Notes: a model not told the origin generated them from the letters alone. 45,958 bases of DNA from Sphingomonas bacterium (GCF_028292945.1 NZ_JAQGLJ010000089.1:1-45958), one strand, 5' to 3'; counted from the first letter of the stretch, positions 1-7,896 are shown. Numbers and translations are program-made.

Positions 1-1061
1 GCGACGGCGTATTCGTTGGCGTCGTAAGCGCCGCGCACGACCTTACCCATGCCGAAGAACTCGTGCGTCACGCCGGGAAAGGTGCGCTGCTCGACCCGAC
101 CACCGGCATTGCGGATCGCGGCGGCGAGCGTGTCGCCGTCGGAGCGCAGCGGGTCGATCTGCGCGTTGACGATCGTGACGGGCGGCAACCCGCGAAGGTT
201 GGCGCGGACAAGGTTGATGCGCGGGTCCTGCTGGTCGGCCGTCGTTGACGAGTAATAATGGCCGAACCATCTCAGCATGGCGGTGTTGAGTGGCTTGGCG
301 GCAGCGGAGTCGCGGCGCGACGGGAGTGTCATGCTGCTGTTGGCGATGGGGTATACCGCGAGGATATGTTGGGGTGCTGCGAGGCCATTGTCCCTCGCGT
401 AAATTGCGGTGGCGACCGCAAGATTGCCGCCGGCGCTTTCGCCCGCGGTTGCCATTCGCGCCGCATCGCCGCCCCAGGCGGCCGCGTTCTGCAGCACCCA
501 GCGATAGGCCGCCGCCGCATCGTCATGCTGGGCGGGAAACTTGAATTCGGGCGCGTGGCGATACTCGACGGAGACGACGATCGCGTTGAGCTGCTTGGAC
601 AGGAGGCGTGGCGTGGCGTCATAGGTGTTGACGTCCGCGATCACCCAGCCGCCGCCATGATAATAGACGATGATCGGCAGCGGACCCGCGCCGGCCGCCG
701 CCACGGGCCTGTAAATGCGGGCGTACTGCATCGGGTCTGCGCCATAGGGCAGGTCCTGCGTCGTCACCGCCGGATCCGGTGCGGTCGACATGCCCTGGCG
801 GCGCATCAGGGCATGCGCGGCATCGGCGGCCGAGGGCTGGATGCGGGCCTTGACCGGCGTCAGCATTTCGATCGGCTTCGCGCCGAGCAGGGGAAGCTGA
901 TTCAGCACGGCCTGCATGTCGGCGGCGGCTCGCGGCGGGGCGGGATACGCCATGCGGTTGTGGGGTGGCGGCGGTGCATTTGGCGACGGGGCCGACTGCG
1001 CAAGGAGCGGAGCGGACACACCCATCAGCAAGGCGGTACCGAAATTCAAGCGACGGGCCAT
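1..1061 (-). CDS. Alpha/beta hydrolase, HSL (family IV) esterase, secreted; 3' end cut by window edge
   Basis: I translated the minus strand directly; the frame is open from an ATG at 1061 to the left edge, so the C-terminus is missing. The protein begins with a signal peptide (MARRLNFGTALLMGVSAPLLAQ region, likely cut near residue 22), so it should act in the periplasm or outside. The hormone-sensitive-lipase signature HGGGW (oxyanion hole) lies near residue 134, the nucleophile motif GESAGG near residue 208, an Asp in IDPLRSDG near 302 and the catalytic His in VTHEF near 332. The Ser-Asp-His triad is therefore complete. These enzymes hydrolyse short-chain esters; the substrate is unknown. 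The gene is divergent from the ECF sigma factor. Family assignment is firm, the substrate is not. The missing part is probably only a few residues, because the catalytic His is already present. Confidence 0.9.
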   Translation of the reverse strand, partial: MARRLNFGTALLMGVSAPLLAQSAPSPNAPPPPHNRMAYPAPPRAAADMQAVLNQLPLLGAKPIEMLTPVKARIQPSAADAAHALMRRQGMSTAPDPAVTTQDLPYGADPMQYARIYRPVAAAGAGPLPIIVYYHGGGWVIADVNTYDATPRLLSKQLNAIVVSVEYRHAPEFKFPAQHDDAAAAYRWVLQNAAAWGGDAARMATAGESAGGNLAVATAIYARDNGLAAPQHILAVYPIANSSMTLPSRRDSAAAKPLNTAMLRWFGHYYSSTTADQQDPRINLVRANLRGLPPVTIVNAQIDPLRSDGDTLAAAIRNAGGRVEQRTFPGVTHEFFGMGKVVRGAYDANEYAV

Positions 1062-1097
1062 GGGTTTACCTGCGATGAACGGGTGCAATGGCTGCCC

Positions 1098-1122
1098 AAC
1101 CGCCGCCTCTCTTCTCGGTTCC
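1098..1122 (-). promoter_or_regulatory. Possible EcfG-type general stress promoter upstream of the esterase
   Basis: On the minus strand GGAAC (1118-1122) is followed after 16 bases by GGTT (1098-1101). The alphaproteobacterial EcfG consensus is GGAAC-N16/17-CGTT, so nine of ten positions would... strictly, all five -35 bases and three of four -10 bases match. Transcription would start near 1090, about 30 bases before the esterase ATG. A single match of this length can arise by chance, so this is a weak call. Confidence 0.28.
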
Positions 1123-1196
1123 GGGCACTGATGGAGGTTACACCATAAGTCGGCGCGGCATTGTCGCCGCCGAATGGCTTTGCTAGCCATCGCACC

Positions 1197-1754
1197 GTGG
1201 ATGCCACCGACGCCGCGCGCGAACGCCTGACCGCAGCGCTGGTGCTGACCGGCACCGAGGACCGCGTCGCATTCCGCAAATTATATGATCTTACCGCCGC
1301 GAAGCTTTTCGGGATCTGCCTGCGTATCTGTGGTGAAAGGCAGGGCGCCGAGGACGTGTTGGCAGAAGTGTATCTGACGGTGTGGCGGCGTGCGGGCGCG
1401 TTCGAGCCCGGCCGGTCCAGCCCGATCACCTGGCTGGCGGCGATCGCGCGCAACCGGGCGATCGACTGGCGACGCGCCCGCGGCAGCCGCCCCACCGCGC
1501 CACTCGCAGACGCGCCGGACGTGGCCGATCCCGCGCCGCTCGCGAGCGAGCTGCTGGAGGCGGCGGGCGAAGCGGCACGGCTGCACGGCTGCCTCGCTGG
1601 CCTGGAGGAGCGGCAGCGCGCGACGATCAGCACGGCCTTCTTCGACGGCGTGACCTATGCCGAGCTGGCCGACCGGCAGGCGGTGCCGCTGGGTACGGTG
1701 AAGAGCTGGGTCCGACGGGGCCTGCAGGCGTTGAAGCGGTGTCTGCAGGCATGA
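1197..1754 (+). CDS. ECF-family RNA polymerase sigma factor (SigK/RpoE-like)
   Basis: The protein has the two-domain layout of group 4 sigma factors. Region 2 (about residues 25-85) contains the EDVLAEVYLTVWRR core and the promoter-melting helix with ITWLAAIARNRAIDWRR. Region 4 (about 125-180) has LEERQRATI and the helix-turn-helix TYAELADRQAVPLGTVKSW. It would direct RNA polymerase to its own regulon, here probably including the neighbouring anti-sigma and fasciclin genes. I chose GTG 1197, which starts at VDATDAARERL; an in-frame TTG at 1161 would add 12 residues, and neither has a convincing ribosome site. The stop codon overlaps the ATG of the anti-sigma gene (ATGA), typical of coupled sigma/anti-sigma synthesis. 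Confidence 0.9.
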   Translation: MDATDAARERLTAALVLTGTEDRVAFRKLYDLTAAKLFGICLRICGERQGAEDVLAEVYLTVWRRAGAFEPGRSSPITWLAAIARNRAIDWRRARGSRPTAPLADAPDVADPAPLASELLEAAGEAARLHGCLAGLEERQRATISTAFFDGVTYAELADRQAVPLGTVKSWVRRGLQALKRCLQA

Positions 1755-2446
1755 CCGACAACGAACCCGATGTCGCGGCCGCCGAACTGGCGTTGGGCGT
1801 GCTGGAAGGGCCCGAGCGCGCGGCAGCGTATCGCCGCGTGCTCGCGGAACCGGGCTTTGCGGCAGAGGTGGAGTGGTGGCGCGATCAGTTTGCGGTGCTG
1901 GTCGACGCAGTGCCTGCCGTCGAGCCGGGCGCGCACATCTTCGCGGCGGTCGAGCAGCGTCTCGATCAACCGACGGCTGCGCCACGTCGCGGCTGGCTGT
2001 GGCCCTCGATCGCCGGGCTGACGAGCATCGCCGCGGCCGCCATGCTGGCGCTGATGGTGGCTCAACCCGAACCCGAACCGGTCCCGACTGCACCGCCTGC
2101 CGCGCTGTCGGGCGCGCTGCTGGCCGCCGCCATCGCCCCCACCGGGGCCGGCGACCCGCTCAGCGCGATCTTCGATCCCAGCGCGGGCACGTTGCGCCTC
2201 AGCGCCGCTACGCTGGCGACGGCCGGCAAATCGGCAGAGTTGTGGGTGATCGGTGGCGATGGCGTTCCGCATTCGCTGGGACTGCTGCGCCAGGGCAACG
2301 TCACCGCGCTGCCGATCGCACCCGCCGACCGCCCACGACTGGCGGCGGCTGCGACGCTGGCCGTGACGATCGAGCCGCTCGGCGGATCGCCCAGCGGCGC
2401 GCCGACGGGACCGATCGTCGCCAAGGGTACGCTCGCCCGCACATAA
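1751..2446 (+). CDS. Anti-sigma factor, RskA-like membrane protein
   Basis: This 231-residue protein starts inside the sigma-factor stop codon, so the pair is translationally coupled. The cytoplasmic N-terminus (about 1-75, AAELALGVLEGPERAAAYRR) resembles the sigma-binding domain of RskA/anti-SigK proteins. A single membrane segment follows at about residues 81-104 (WPSIAGLTSIAAAAMLALMV). A periplasmic domain of about 120 residues then carries the GKSAELWVIGGDGVPHSLGLL pattern typical of the anti-sigma-K C-terminal domain. It should hold the sigma factor at the inner membrane until a periplasmic signal or regulated proteolysis releases it. No zinc-binding HxxxCxxC motif is visible, which agrees with the RskA rather than the ZAS class. 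Confidence 0.87.
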   Translation: MTDNEPDVAAAELALGVLEGPERAAAYRRVLAEPGFAAEVEWWRDQFAVLVDAVPAVEPGAHIFAAVEQRLDQPTAAPRRGWLWPSIAGLTSIAAAAMLALMVAQPEPEPVPTAPPAALSGALLAAAIAPTGAGDPLSAIFDPSAGTLRLSAATLATAGKSAELWVIGGDGVPHSLGLLRQGNVTALPIAPADRPRLAAAATLAVTIEPLGGSPSGAPTGPIVAKGTLART

Positions 2447-2527
2447 ATCTCAGACGCCGTGCATCCGTCTCGGCGCGGCGTCCGTAGCTCCGGCCAGCAT
2501 CCACGAAGGGTGCCTGGAGAATTCGCG

Positions 2528-3082
2528 ATGCCGACCCCGTTTCGTACCTCGATCACTGCCGCAGCGTTGCTGCTGAGCGTCAGTTCGGTCGCCTCCGCCC
2601 AGCGCAATCCCCGGGTGGGCGGCGCGGCGATGTATCCGACCAGAACGATCGTCGAGAATGCCGTCAATTCCAAGGATCACACCACGCTGGTCGCTGCCGT
2701 CACCGCAGCAGGTCTGGTGCCGACGCTGAGCGGTCCTGGTCCATTCACCGTCTTCGCACCGACCAATGCTGCGTTCGCGAAGCTGCCGGCGGGCACGGTC
2801 GAGACGCTGGTCAAGCCGGAGAACAAGGGCACGCTGACCACGGTCCTGACCTATCACGTCGTTCCGGGCACCATGACGTCGAAGGACATCGCCAAGGCGA
2901 TCAAGGCCGGTCGCGGCACCGCGCGGCTGACGACGGTGCAGGGCGGCACGCTGACCGGCACCATGATGGGCAAGCGCCTGATGCTGAGGGACGCCAAGGG
3001 CGGCACGTCGATGGTCACCATCGCCGACGTTCGCCAGTCCAACGGCGTGATCCACGTCGTCGACACGGTGCTGATGCCCTGA
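2528..3082 (+). CDS. Secreted fasciclin (FAS1) domain protein
   Basis: ATG 2528 is preceded by a GGAG ribosome site and opens a clear signal peptide ending at SVASAQ (about residue 24). One FAS1 domain fills the rest of the 184-residue protein, with the diagnostic stretches GPFTVFAPTNAAFAKLP, LTYHVVPGTM and NGVIHVVDTVLMP. FAS1 domains mediate adhesion or protein contacts at the cell surface. It lies 81 bases behind the anti-sigma gene on the same strand. Clusters of ECF sigma, RskA-like anti-sigma and fasciclin genes are common in sphingomonads, so it is probably co-transcribed and part of that envelope regulon. An in-frame upstream start exists but would spoil the signal peptide. Confidence 0.92.
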   Translation: MPTPFRTSITAAALLLSVSSVASAQRNPRVGGAAMYPTRTIVENAVNSKDHTTLVAAVTAAGLVPTLSGPGPFTVFAPTNAAFAKLPAGTVETLVKPENKGTLTTVLTYHVVPGTMTSKDIAKAIKAGRGTARLTTVQGGTLTGTMMGKRLMLRDAKGGTSMVTIADVRQSNGVIHVVDTVLMP

Positions 3083-3089
3083 AGGACGC

Positions 3090-3115
3090 GCGGGGGAAGC
3101 TCCGGCCTCCCCCGC
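3090..3115 (+). terminator. Hairpin terminator candidate after the fasciclin gene
   Basis: An 11-bp stem (3090-3100 with 3105-3115, one mismatch) closes on the stable tetraloop TCCG, eight bases after the fasciclin stop. The stem is G/C only in its outer half (GCGGGGGA / TCCCCCGC). Only a weak T-rich run follows (TCGGTTCTGG), so termination may be partial or Rho-assisted. Confidence 0.55.
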
Positions 3116-3139
3116 TCGGTTCTGGCAAAAGGTTATCCT

Positions 3140-3433
3140 GTGGCAAAGCAAATCCCGTGGCGCGAGGAAGCGGTGCTGGTCCGCACGACCGGTGCGTCGG
3201 TTCAGGACGGCGGTCGCGTGATCGTGGGCGAAGGACCGTTGTTCCGGCTGCTCGACATCGCCGATGCGCTTCCCCCAGCGGAGATCGGGCGGTACTTTAT
3301 CACCCTGCCCGACCGTCGCACGCCGCCGTTCCGTTTCGAGGGCGAGGCGATCGTTCGGCTGCTGGGGCGGATGGATCGGCCGGGGGCGCTGGCGCTGCTC
3401 AATGCTCGCGCGCGCCTGGCCATGCGGCGCTAG
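3140..3433 (+). CDS. Small hypothetical protein, 97 aa
   Basis: The frame opens at GTG 3140 with AAAAGG nine bases upstream and ends at TAG 3433. The protein is acidic to neutral with a hydrophobic core (GPLFRLLDIADALPPAEIGRYF) and an arginine-rich end (ARARLAMRR). It has no signal peptide and no membrane segment, so it is probably cytoplasmic. I recognise no family. It lies between a fasciclin hairpin and a convergent small gene, so it appears to be its own transcription unit or to depend on readthrough. Codon third positions are GC-rich as in its neighbours, which supports it being real. Confidence 0.55.
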   Translation: MAKQIPWREEAVLVRTTGASVQDGGRVIVGEGPLFRLLDIADALPPAEIGRYFITLPDRRTPPFRFEGEAIVRLLGRMDRPGALALLNARARLAMRR

Positions 3434-3538
3434 TCGATGCCGCTGAAGCTGGTGGCGTCGCCCTTTATTCGCCGGGCAAGAGCTTTGTATGCCGGGGAAG
3501 GCCGCTAGCCGACGGGCAAGCGCTTTGTTCGGGTTGGG

Positions 3539-3811
3539 TCAGTGCATGACCAGGTAGAACTTGCCCGGCTTCGCGCCGGTGTTCTTCAAGCCGATCGTCA
3601 CCCGCGTCGTCCACGCCGGCGTTTCAGCCGCACTGCGCGCGACGGGGGCCGTCCGGCAGGGCAATGGCCGCCCGTCGCTCGTCACCGAGAGGATGAAGGG
3701 GTCTACCCCGGCCGCGACGCCGACGCGTGCGCGCTGGCCGGCGAGAAACGTCTGTTCGACCCTGAACGCCTCTCCCGGACGCAGGCTGAGCGCGCGATAC
3801 CGGATCGCCAT
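3539..3811 (-). CDS. Small hypothetical protein, 90 aa
   Basis: ATG 3811 (MAIRYRALSLRPGEAF) has a strong GGGGGAGG ribosome site; a longer in-frame start at 3916 would overlap the upstream gene and lacks such a site. The protein reads like a single small beta-sandwich domain: alternating hydrophobic strands, a GQRARVGVAAGVDPFILSV segment and a C-terminal TRVTIGLKNTGAKPGKFYL stretch that resembles the 'orphan strand' ends of CARDB/DUF11-type folds. No export signal is visible from this start. It sits 64 bases downstream of the GreA/GreB-like gene on the same strand and may be co-transcribed with it. Function is unknown. Confidence 0.6.
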   Translation of the reverse strand: MAIRYRALSLRPGEAFRVEQTFLAGQRARVGVAAGVDPFILSVTSDGRPLPCRTAPVARSAAETPAWTTRVTIGLKNTGAKPGKFYLVMH

Positions 3812-3875
3812 CAAGTCGCCTCCCCCGAAGCATCCCGCGAACACGCTGTTGGCCGGCGCGCGCGCTGTCGACCGA

Positions 3876-4328
3876 TCAGCCGACGCCAAGCACCTCCACC
3901 GCGTCAGGCTCTCCACCGAACGCGACCAGCTCGCCCGCCATCGCCCCCATCAGCGCGCGCGCCAGCGGCGCGGACCAGGCGATCAGTCCGGCGGCCGGGT
4001 CGGCCTCGTCGTCGCCGACGATCCGAAAGCGGCGTTCGCTTCCCCGGAGCCGGATGTGCACGTCGCTGCCGAAGCCGACCTCGTCGGCGTCCGGGGCCGG
4101 GGCAACCACTGCGGTGACCGCGCGGGTGTGCCAGTAGCGCAAGTCCCTGGCGACCGCCTCCCTGCCCGCCTCGTCGGCGGCGGCCAGCGCCGCCTCCAGC
4201 TCCGTCACGCGGGCGTGGATCAGATCCAGTCCGCGCGCGGTGACGATGTTGGGACCGGCCGGGATCGGCAGCTCGAAACGCGGCTCGCGATGCTCCTCGT
4301 CACTCTCCCGCCGAAACGCCACGCTCAT
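3876..4328 (-). CDS. GreA/GreB-family transcript cleavage/elongation factor
   Basis: The 150-residue length matches Gre factors. Residues about 20-75 form the N-terminal coiled-coil hairpin (IVTARGLDLIHARVTELEAALAAADE begins it). The C-terminal FKBP-like domain carries the family hallmark FRIVGDDEADPAAGLIAWSAPLARALMG. Gre factors enter the RNA polymerase secondary channel and stimulate cleavage of backtracked RNA. In GreA two acidic residues at the coiled-coil tip act in catalysis; here the tip region is DEAGREA, so some acidity is kept, but I cannot tell whether it is active or an inhibitory Gre relative. ATG 4328 has a GGGAG site seven bases upstream. Confidence 0.85.
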   Translation of the reverse strand: MSVAFRRESDEEHREPRFELPIPAGPNIVTARGLDLIHARVTELEAALAAADEAGREAVARDLRYWHTRAVTAVVAPAPDADEVGFGSDVHIRLRGSERRFRIVGDDEADPAAGLIAWSAPLARALMGAMAGELVAFGGEPDAVEVLGVG

Positions 4329-4412
4329 CGATCGAACTCCCTGCGCACGAGCGTTCCCCCGATCGCCAAGGAACGCAAGCGGTTACCGCTCGATCGGTGA
4401 CTCAGCGACGCC

Positions 4413-5711
4413 CTAGACGGCGACGTCGGCGTCGCTCAGCGGATCGCGCCGTCGCGTGTCGGGCAGCAGCAAGGCGGTGATCAGCGCCACGGCGCAGATC
4501 GCGGTGGCGTACCAGTAGAAGCCGGACTCGTTGCCCGCCTGCTTGAACGACAGCGCGACATATTCCGCCGTGCCGCCAAAGGCTGCGTTGCCGATCCCGT
4601 ACGCCAGCCCGACGCCGAGCGCGCGGACGTGAACGGGGAACAGCTCCGCCTTGAACAGCCCGCTGACGGCCGTGTACGGACTGGCGATCGTCAGCGCGAG
4701 CAGCACCAGCGCGAACGCCGCGCCAGCACTCGTCACGCCGCCCAGCAGCGTCAGCAACGGCACGGTGGCGAGCGTCGCGCAGACGCCGAAGATGACGATG
4801 TTGGCCTTGCGTCCGATGCGGTCCGACAGGGCGCCGAATGCGGGCTGCATCAGCGCGAACGGAATCAGCACCGCGGTCATCACCCAGTTCGCCGTCTTGG
4901 CGTCCATCGCGGCAGTGTTGACCAGGTATTTCTGCATGTAGGTCGTGAAGACGTAGAAGAAGAGCGAGCCGCCTGCGGTGAGCCCCATCACGATCAGGAA
5001 TGCGCGCCAGTGCGGCAGCAGCGCGCGCATCGTGCCCGCCTCCTTGTTCCGATCCGGCGCAGTCTCGGGCATGTCACGGCGCAGCGCCAGCACCGCGACC
5101 GCCGCCACCGCACCGAGCGCGAAGGGAATACGCCATGCCCACTCCCGCATCGCCTCGTCCGACACGAACTGCTGGACGAGGAGGATAACGGTGAGCGCCA
5201 GCAGCTGCCCGCCGATCAGAGTCACATACTGAAACGAGGCCCAGAAGCCGCGTCGCCCCTTGGTGGCGATCTCGCTGAGATAGGTCGCGGCGATGCCGTA
5301 TTCGCCGCCAGTGGAGAAGCCCTGCACCATGCGGCCGAGCAGCAGGAGCACCGGCGCGGCCGCGCCGACCTGCGCATAGGTGGGTACGACCGCGATCAGC
5401 GCGGAGCCGACCGCCATCAGCAGGATGGCGACCATCATCGAGTGCCGCCGCCCGCGCCGGTCGGCAAGTCGACCGAAGAACCACCCGCCCAGCGGTCGCA
5501 TCAGAAAACCGACGGCGAAGATTCCCGATGTGCCCAGCAGCTGCGCGGTGACATCGCCCTTGGGGAAAAAGGAGGCGGAAAAGTACAGGGCGGTGAAGGC
5601 ATAGACGTAGAAGTCGTACCATTCGACCAGATTGCCCGCCGACCCGGCGATGATCGCCCGCAGCCGCGCGCGCGTGGTCAGCCCCTCGTCCATCTTCTCG
5701 TCGCTCGTCAC
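4413..5711 (-). CDS. MFS transporter, metabolite:H+ symporter (MHS/KgtP-like) family
   Basis: A 432-residue protein with about 12 hydrophobic membrane segments. The MHS subfamily signatures are clear: GNLVEWYDFYVYAFTA in helix 1, GFLMRPLGGWFFGRLADRRGRR in the 2-3 loop, GRMVQGFSTGGEYG in helix 4 and a second-half loop ALSDRIGRK. Such proteins import organic acids or osmolytes (alpha-ketoglutarate, citrate, proline/betaine, shikimate) with protons across the inner membrane; the substrate cannot be told from sequence. The start is GTG 5711, preceded by GGGAG; an ATG six codons inside is an alternative. It is convergent with nothing and lies 84 bases upstream of the Gre-like gene on the same strand. 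Confidence 0.92.
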   Translation of the reverse strand: MTSDEKMDEGLTTRARLRAIIAGSAGNLVEWYDFYVYAFTALYFSASFFPKGDVTAQLLGTSGIFAVGFLMRPLGGWFFGRLADRRGRRHSMMVAILLMAVGSALIAVVPTYAQVGAAAPVLLLLGRMVQGFSTGGEYGIAATYLSEIATKGRRGFWASFQYVTLIGGQLLALTVILLVQQFVSDEAMREWAWRIPFALGAVAAVAVLALRRDMPETAPDRNKEAGTMRALLPHWRAFLIVMGLTAGGSLFFYVFTTYMQKYLVNTAAMDAKTANWVMTAVLIPFALMQPAFGALSDRIGRKANIVIFGVCATLATVPLLTLLGGVTSAGAAFALVLLALTIASPYTAVSGLFKAELFPVHVRALGVGLAYGIGNAAFGGTAEYVALSFKQAGNESGFYWYATAICAVALITALLLPDTRRRDPLSDADVAV

Positions 5712-5992
5712 GCTCGTCTCCCGCCTGACCTTCGTCGGAACGGCGCGCGGGCGTCAAGGTGCGATCAGGGTGCCGCGCCGTTCCCCCCGGACGGCGCGGC
5801 GGTGGTCCAGTGGAGCGGACACCGGACACCGACACCGGATGCCGCCAAATGGTACGAGGCACCATCGGCCAAACCGGCTAGGCCGAATGGGCGAAGAACA
5901 CCATACAATCGGGGATGTCTGCCGCCGCGCTTGCGGCCTAATTGAAAGGCGCTGCGGTGCCGGGGGCCCGGCCCGCGAACCGGGGACCGCCC
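5712..5992. other. Intergenic region between divergent MFS and LuxR-type genes
   Basis: These 281 bases hold no gene I can support. They should carry promoters for both flanking genes. I see a short repeated GACACCG element near 5818-5836 and an imperfect inverted GGTAC/GCACC patch near 5850-5865, but no convincing -35/-10 pair. Confidence 0.4.
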
Positions 5993-6817
5993 ATGTCGCA
6001 TCACGGCCACGCCTTGCGCCGAGAACCATCACCGGCCCGACGGGGGCCGGCGTTCGAACCACCGGCGGCATGCAACGAGCCCTGCTCGGCGATGGTGCTG
6101 ACGGTGCGCTCGATCAACGGCTGCCCGGGCGACACGCTGTCGCTGGATCTCGCCGGCACGAATTATACGCGGATGGGCAGCGACCTGTATCTCGACGACA
6201 GACGCATCGGGCGAGTTACGGGCGGGGCCGGCACGGCGCTGCGCCTGAGCCTGGCCGGGGCCGCCGATCGGCATGCGGAGCGACTGCTGGAGCGCGTGCG
6301 CTATGCCAATGTCAGCCCCGGCGCGCCGTACAGCCGCCTGTTCCTGCTCACCACCACGGCGCCTGGTAGGGCGGCGGCGACCATGCGGCGGCAGGCGGTC
6401 AACAGTGCCTGGCTGGCGATGCTCGCCGAGCAGGTCGCCGCCGCGCTTGGCGATCTGGCGGCGCGCGGCGAGGCGACGGTCGATCGCAGCGGCCGGCTGC
6501 GCGCGCTCGCGCCGGCGGTGCTGCCGGCCGACAGCAACGCCGAACCTGAGGCGCTGAACGCCGCGCTGGAGCTGGTGCTGGCGGCGCGAAACCCGCGCGC
6601 GCCGGCCCCCGCGAGCAGCGAAGCGGCACGCCTGTCGCCGCGCCAGTGCGAGGTGCTGCAGCTGGTGGCGAGCGGGTGCTCCAACAAGCGGATTGCGCTG
6701 GAACTCGGCGTCTCGCCCGCGACGATCAAGACCCATGTCGCCAGCGCGATCGCCACGATCGGCGCGCGAAACCGCACGGACGCGGCGATCAGGGCGCGCG
6801 AGCGGGGCTGGATTTGA
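5993..6817 (+). CDS. LuxR-type HTH regulator with an N-terminal cadherin-like adhesin module
   Basis: The C-terminal 65 residues are a standard GerE/LuxR DNA-binding domain: LSPRQCEVLQLVASGCSNKR, then the recognition helix in ELGVSPATIKTHVASAIATI. No receiver, autoinducer or PAS domain precedes it. Instead about residues 35-125 match a single cadherin-like repeat of giant surface adhesins: GTNYTRMGSDLYLDDRRIG, a GAGTALRLSLAG strand and the hallmark LLERVRYANVSPGAPYSRLF. A helical segment (about 135-200) joins the two. ATG 5993 is my start; an in-frame TTG 5942 and ATG 6092 are alternatives and none has a good ribosome site. The protein has no export signal or membrane helix, so the module is presumably cytoplasmic. 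It may bind a sugar or a partner protein, or regulate adhesion; this is inference. Confidence 0.75.
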   Translation: MSHHGHALRREPSPARRGPAFEPPAACNEPCSAMVLTVRSINGCPGDTLSLDLAGTNYTRMGSDLYLDDRRIGRVTGGAGTALRLSLAGAADRHAERLLERVRYANVSPGAPYSRLFLLTTTAPGRAAATMRRQAVNSAWLAMLAEQVAAALGDLAARGEATVDRSGRLRALAPAVLPADSNAEPEALNAALELVLAARNPRAPAPASSEAARLSPRQCEVLQLVASGCSNKRIALELGVSPATIKTHVASAIATIGARNRTDAAIRARERGWI

Positions 6818-6864
6818 GCCGCACGTGCCCTAAGCCGATGAAAGACAACCCCGGGGAGTGCAGC

Positions 6865-7764
6865 GTGACGGACGATCGCAAGACGGCAGCGGACTTTCCG
6901 CGCGAGGTGCTGACGCTGTTCGACCAATATGTGCATGGAAGCCTGAGCCGGCGCGGATTCCTGGACGGATCGGCGCGGGTGCTGGGCAGCGTCGCGGCGG
7001 CCAGCGCGGTGCTGGGCGCGCTCACTCCGGATTTCGTCGGCGCGCAGGTGGTCGCCCCCGACGACAAGCGGATCGCGACAACGCGCGTCGACATCGCCTC
7101 GCCCGAGGGCTCCGGCACGATCAAGGCCTACGTCGCCAGGCCGAAAGGCGCGTCGCGGCGGTCGCGCAAGCCGGTGGTGCTGGTGATCCATGAAAATCGC
7201 GGGCTGAACCCGCATATCGAGGACATCGCGCGGCGGCTCGCCACCGCCGGCTTCATCGCGGTCGCACCCGACGCGCTGACCGCGCTGGGCGGCTATCCGG
7301 GCACCGAGGACGCGGCGCGGGCGCTGTTCGGGAAGCTGGACCAGGCCAGGATCTTCACGGACTTCCTCGCCGCCGCCCGCTGGGCCGAGGCATTGCCCGA
7401 CGGCAACGGCAAGCTGGGCGCGACCGGTTTCTGCTATGGCGGCGGGATCGTCGGGCGACTGGCGACGCGGATGCCGTCGCTGCGCGCGGGAGCGCCCTTC
7501 TATGGCTCGCCACCGCCGATCGAGGGCATCCCCGCGATCAAGGCAGAGCTGGTCGTCCACCTCGCCGCAAACGACGAACGGGTCAACGCACAGTGGCCGG
7601 CGGCGGAGGCGGCGCTGAAGGCAGCGAAGACGCGCGCGCAGATCCTCGTCTATCCCGGCGTCGAGCACGGGTTCAACAACGACACCACCCCCAGGTTCGA
7701 CAAGGCGGCGGCGGACCTCGCCTGGGCGCGCACGCTGGCGTTGTTCCGCAAGCGTCTGGGCTGA
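6865..7764 (+). CDS. Dienelactone hydrolase family protein with Tat-type signal
   Basis: I start at GTG 6865 because GGGGAG lies seven bases upstream; ATG 6838 would add nine residues. The N-terminus contains SRRGFLDGSARVLGSVAAAS, a twin-arginine signal followed by a hydrophobic stretch, so export of the folded enzyme is likely. The catalytic set of dienelactone hydrolases is present: Glu110 in HENRG, nucleophile Cys190 in GFCYGGG, Asp237 in ANDERVN and His268 in GVEHGFNN. The 299-residue length fits the exported subfamily (often called YghX or carboxymethylenebutenolidase-like). It would hydrolyse lactones or esters in the periplasm. It is 47 bases downstream of the LuxR-type gene on the same strand and could be co-transcribed. 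Confidence 0.9.
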   Translation: MTDDRKTAADFPREVLTLFDQYVHGSLSRRGFLDGSARVLGSVAAASAVLGALTPDFVGAQVVAPDDKRIATTRVDIASPEGSGTIKAYVARPKGASRRSRKPVVLVIHENRGLNPHIEDIARRLATAGFIAVAPDALTALGGYPGTEDAARALFGKLDQARIFTDFLAAARWAEALPDGNGKLGATGFCYGGGIVGRLATRMPSLRAGAPFYGSPPPIEGIPAIKAELVVHLAANDERVNAQWPAAEAALKAAKTRAQILVYPGVEHGFNNDTTPRFDKAAADLAWARTLALFRKRLG

Positions 7765-7772
7765 CCTGGGCC

Positions 7773-7875
7773 CCCTCCCCGGCGAAAGCCGGAGCCCAGT
7801 GTCGGTGCGCAGCGCCGACCGGCGCTACCGCGCGGCATCTTTGCTTGGCTGGGGCCCGGCTTTCGCCGGGGAGGG
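7773..7875. repeat. Inverted pair of REP-like palindromic elements between convergent genes
   Basis: The left unit (7773-7799) and right unit (7849-7875) are each about 27 bases and are near-perfect reverse complements of each other (two mismatches). Each contains the small hairpin core CCCCGGC-GAAA-GCCGG or its complement. The arrangement resembles a bacterial interspersed mosaic element: two REP units head to head. It lies just after the dienelactone hydrolase stop and before the MFS stop, so the transcripts of both convergent genes could end in the large hairpin. The same core recurs at 13587-13612. Confidence 0.75.
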
Positions 7876-7896
7876 ACTGAGACGCTTACCAGCGGC

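Noticed and set aside
258..1148. 296-codon plus-strand frame at the left end
   Set aside because: It is the shadow of the minus-strand esterase, which has a full catalytic triad and signal peptide.
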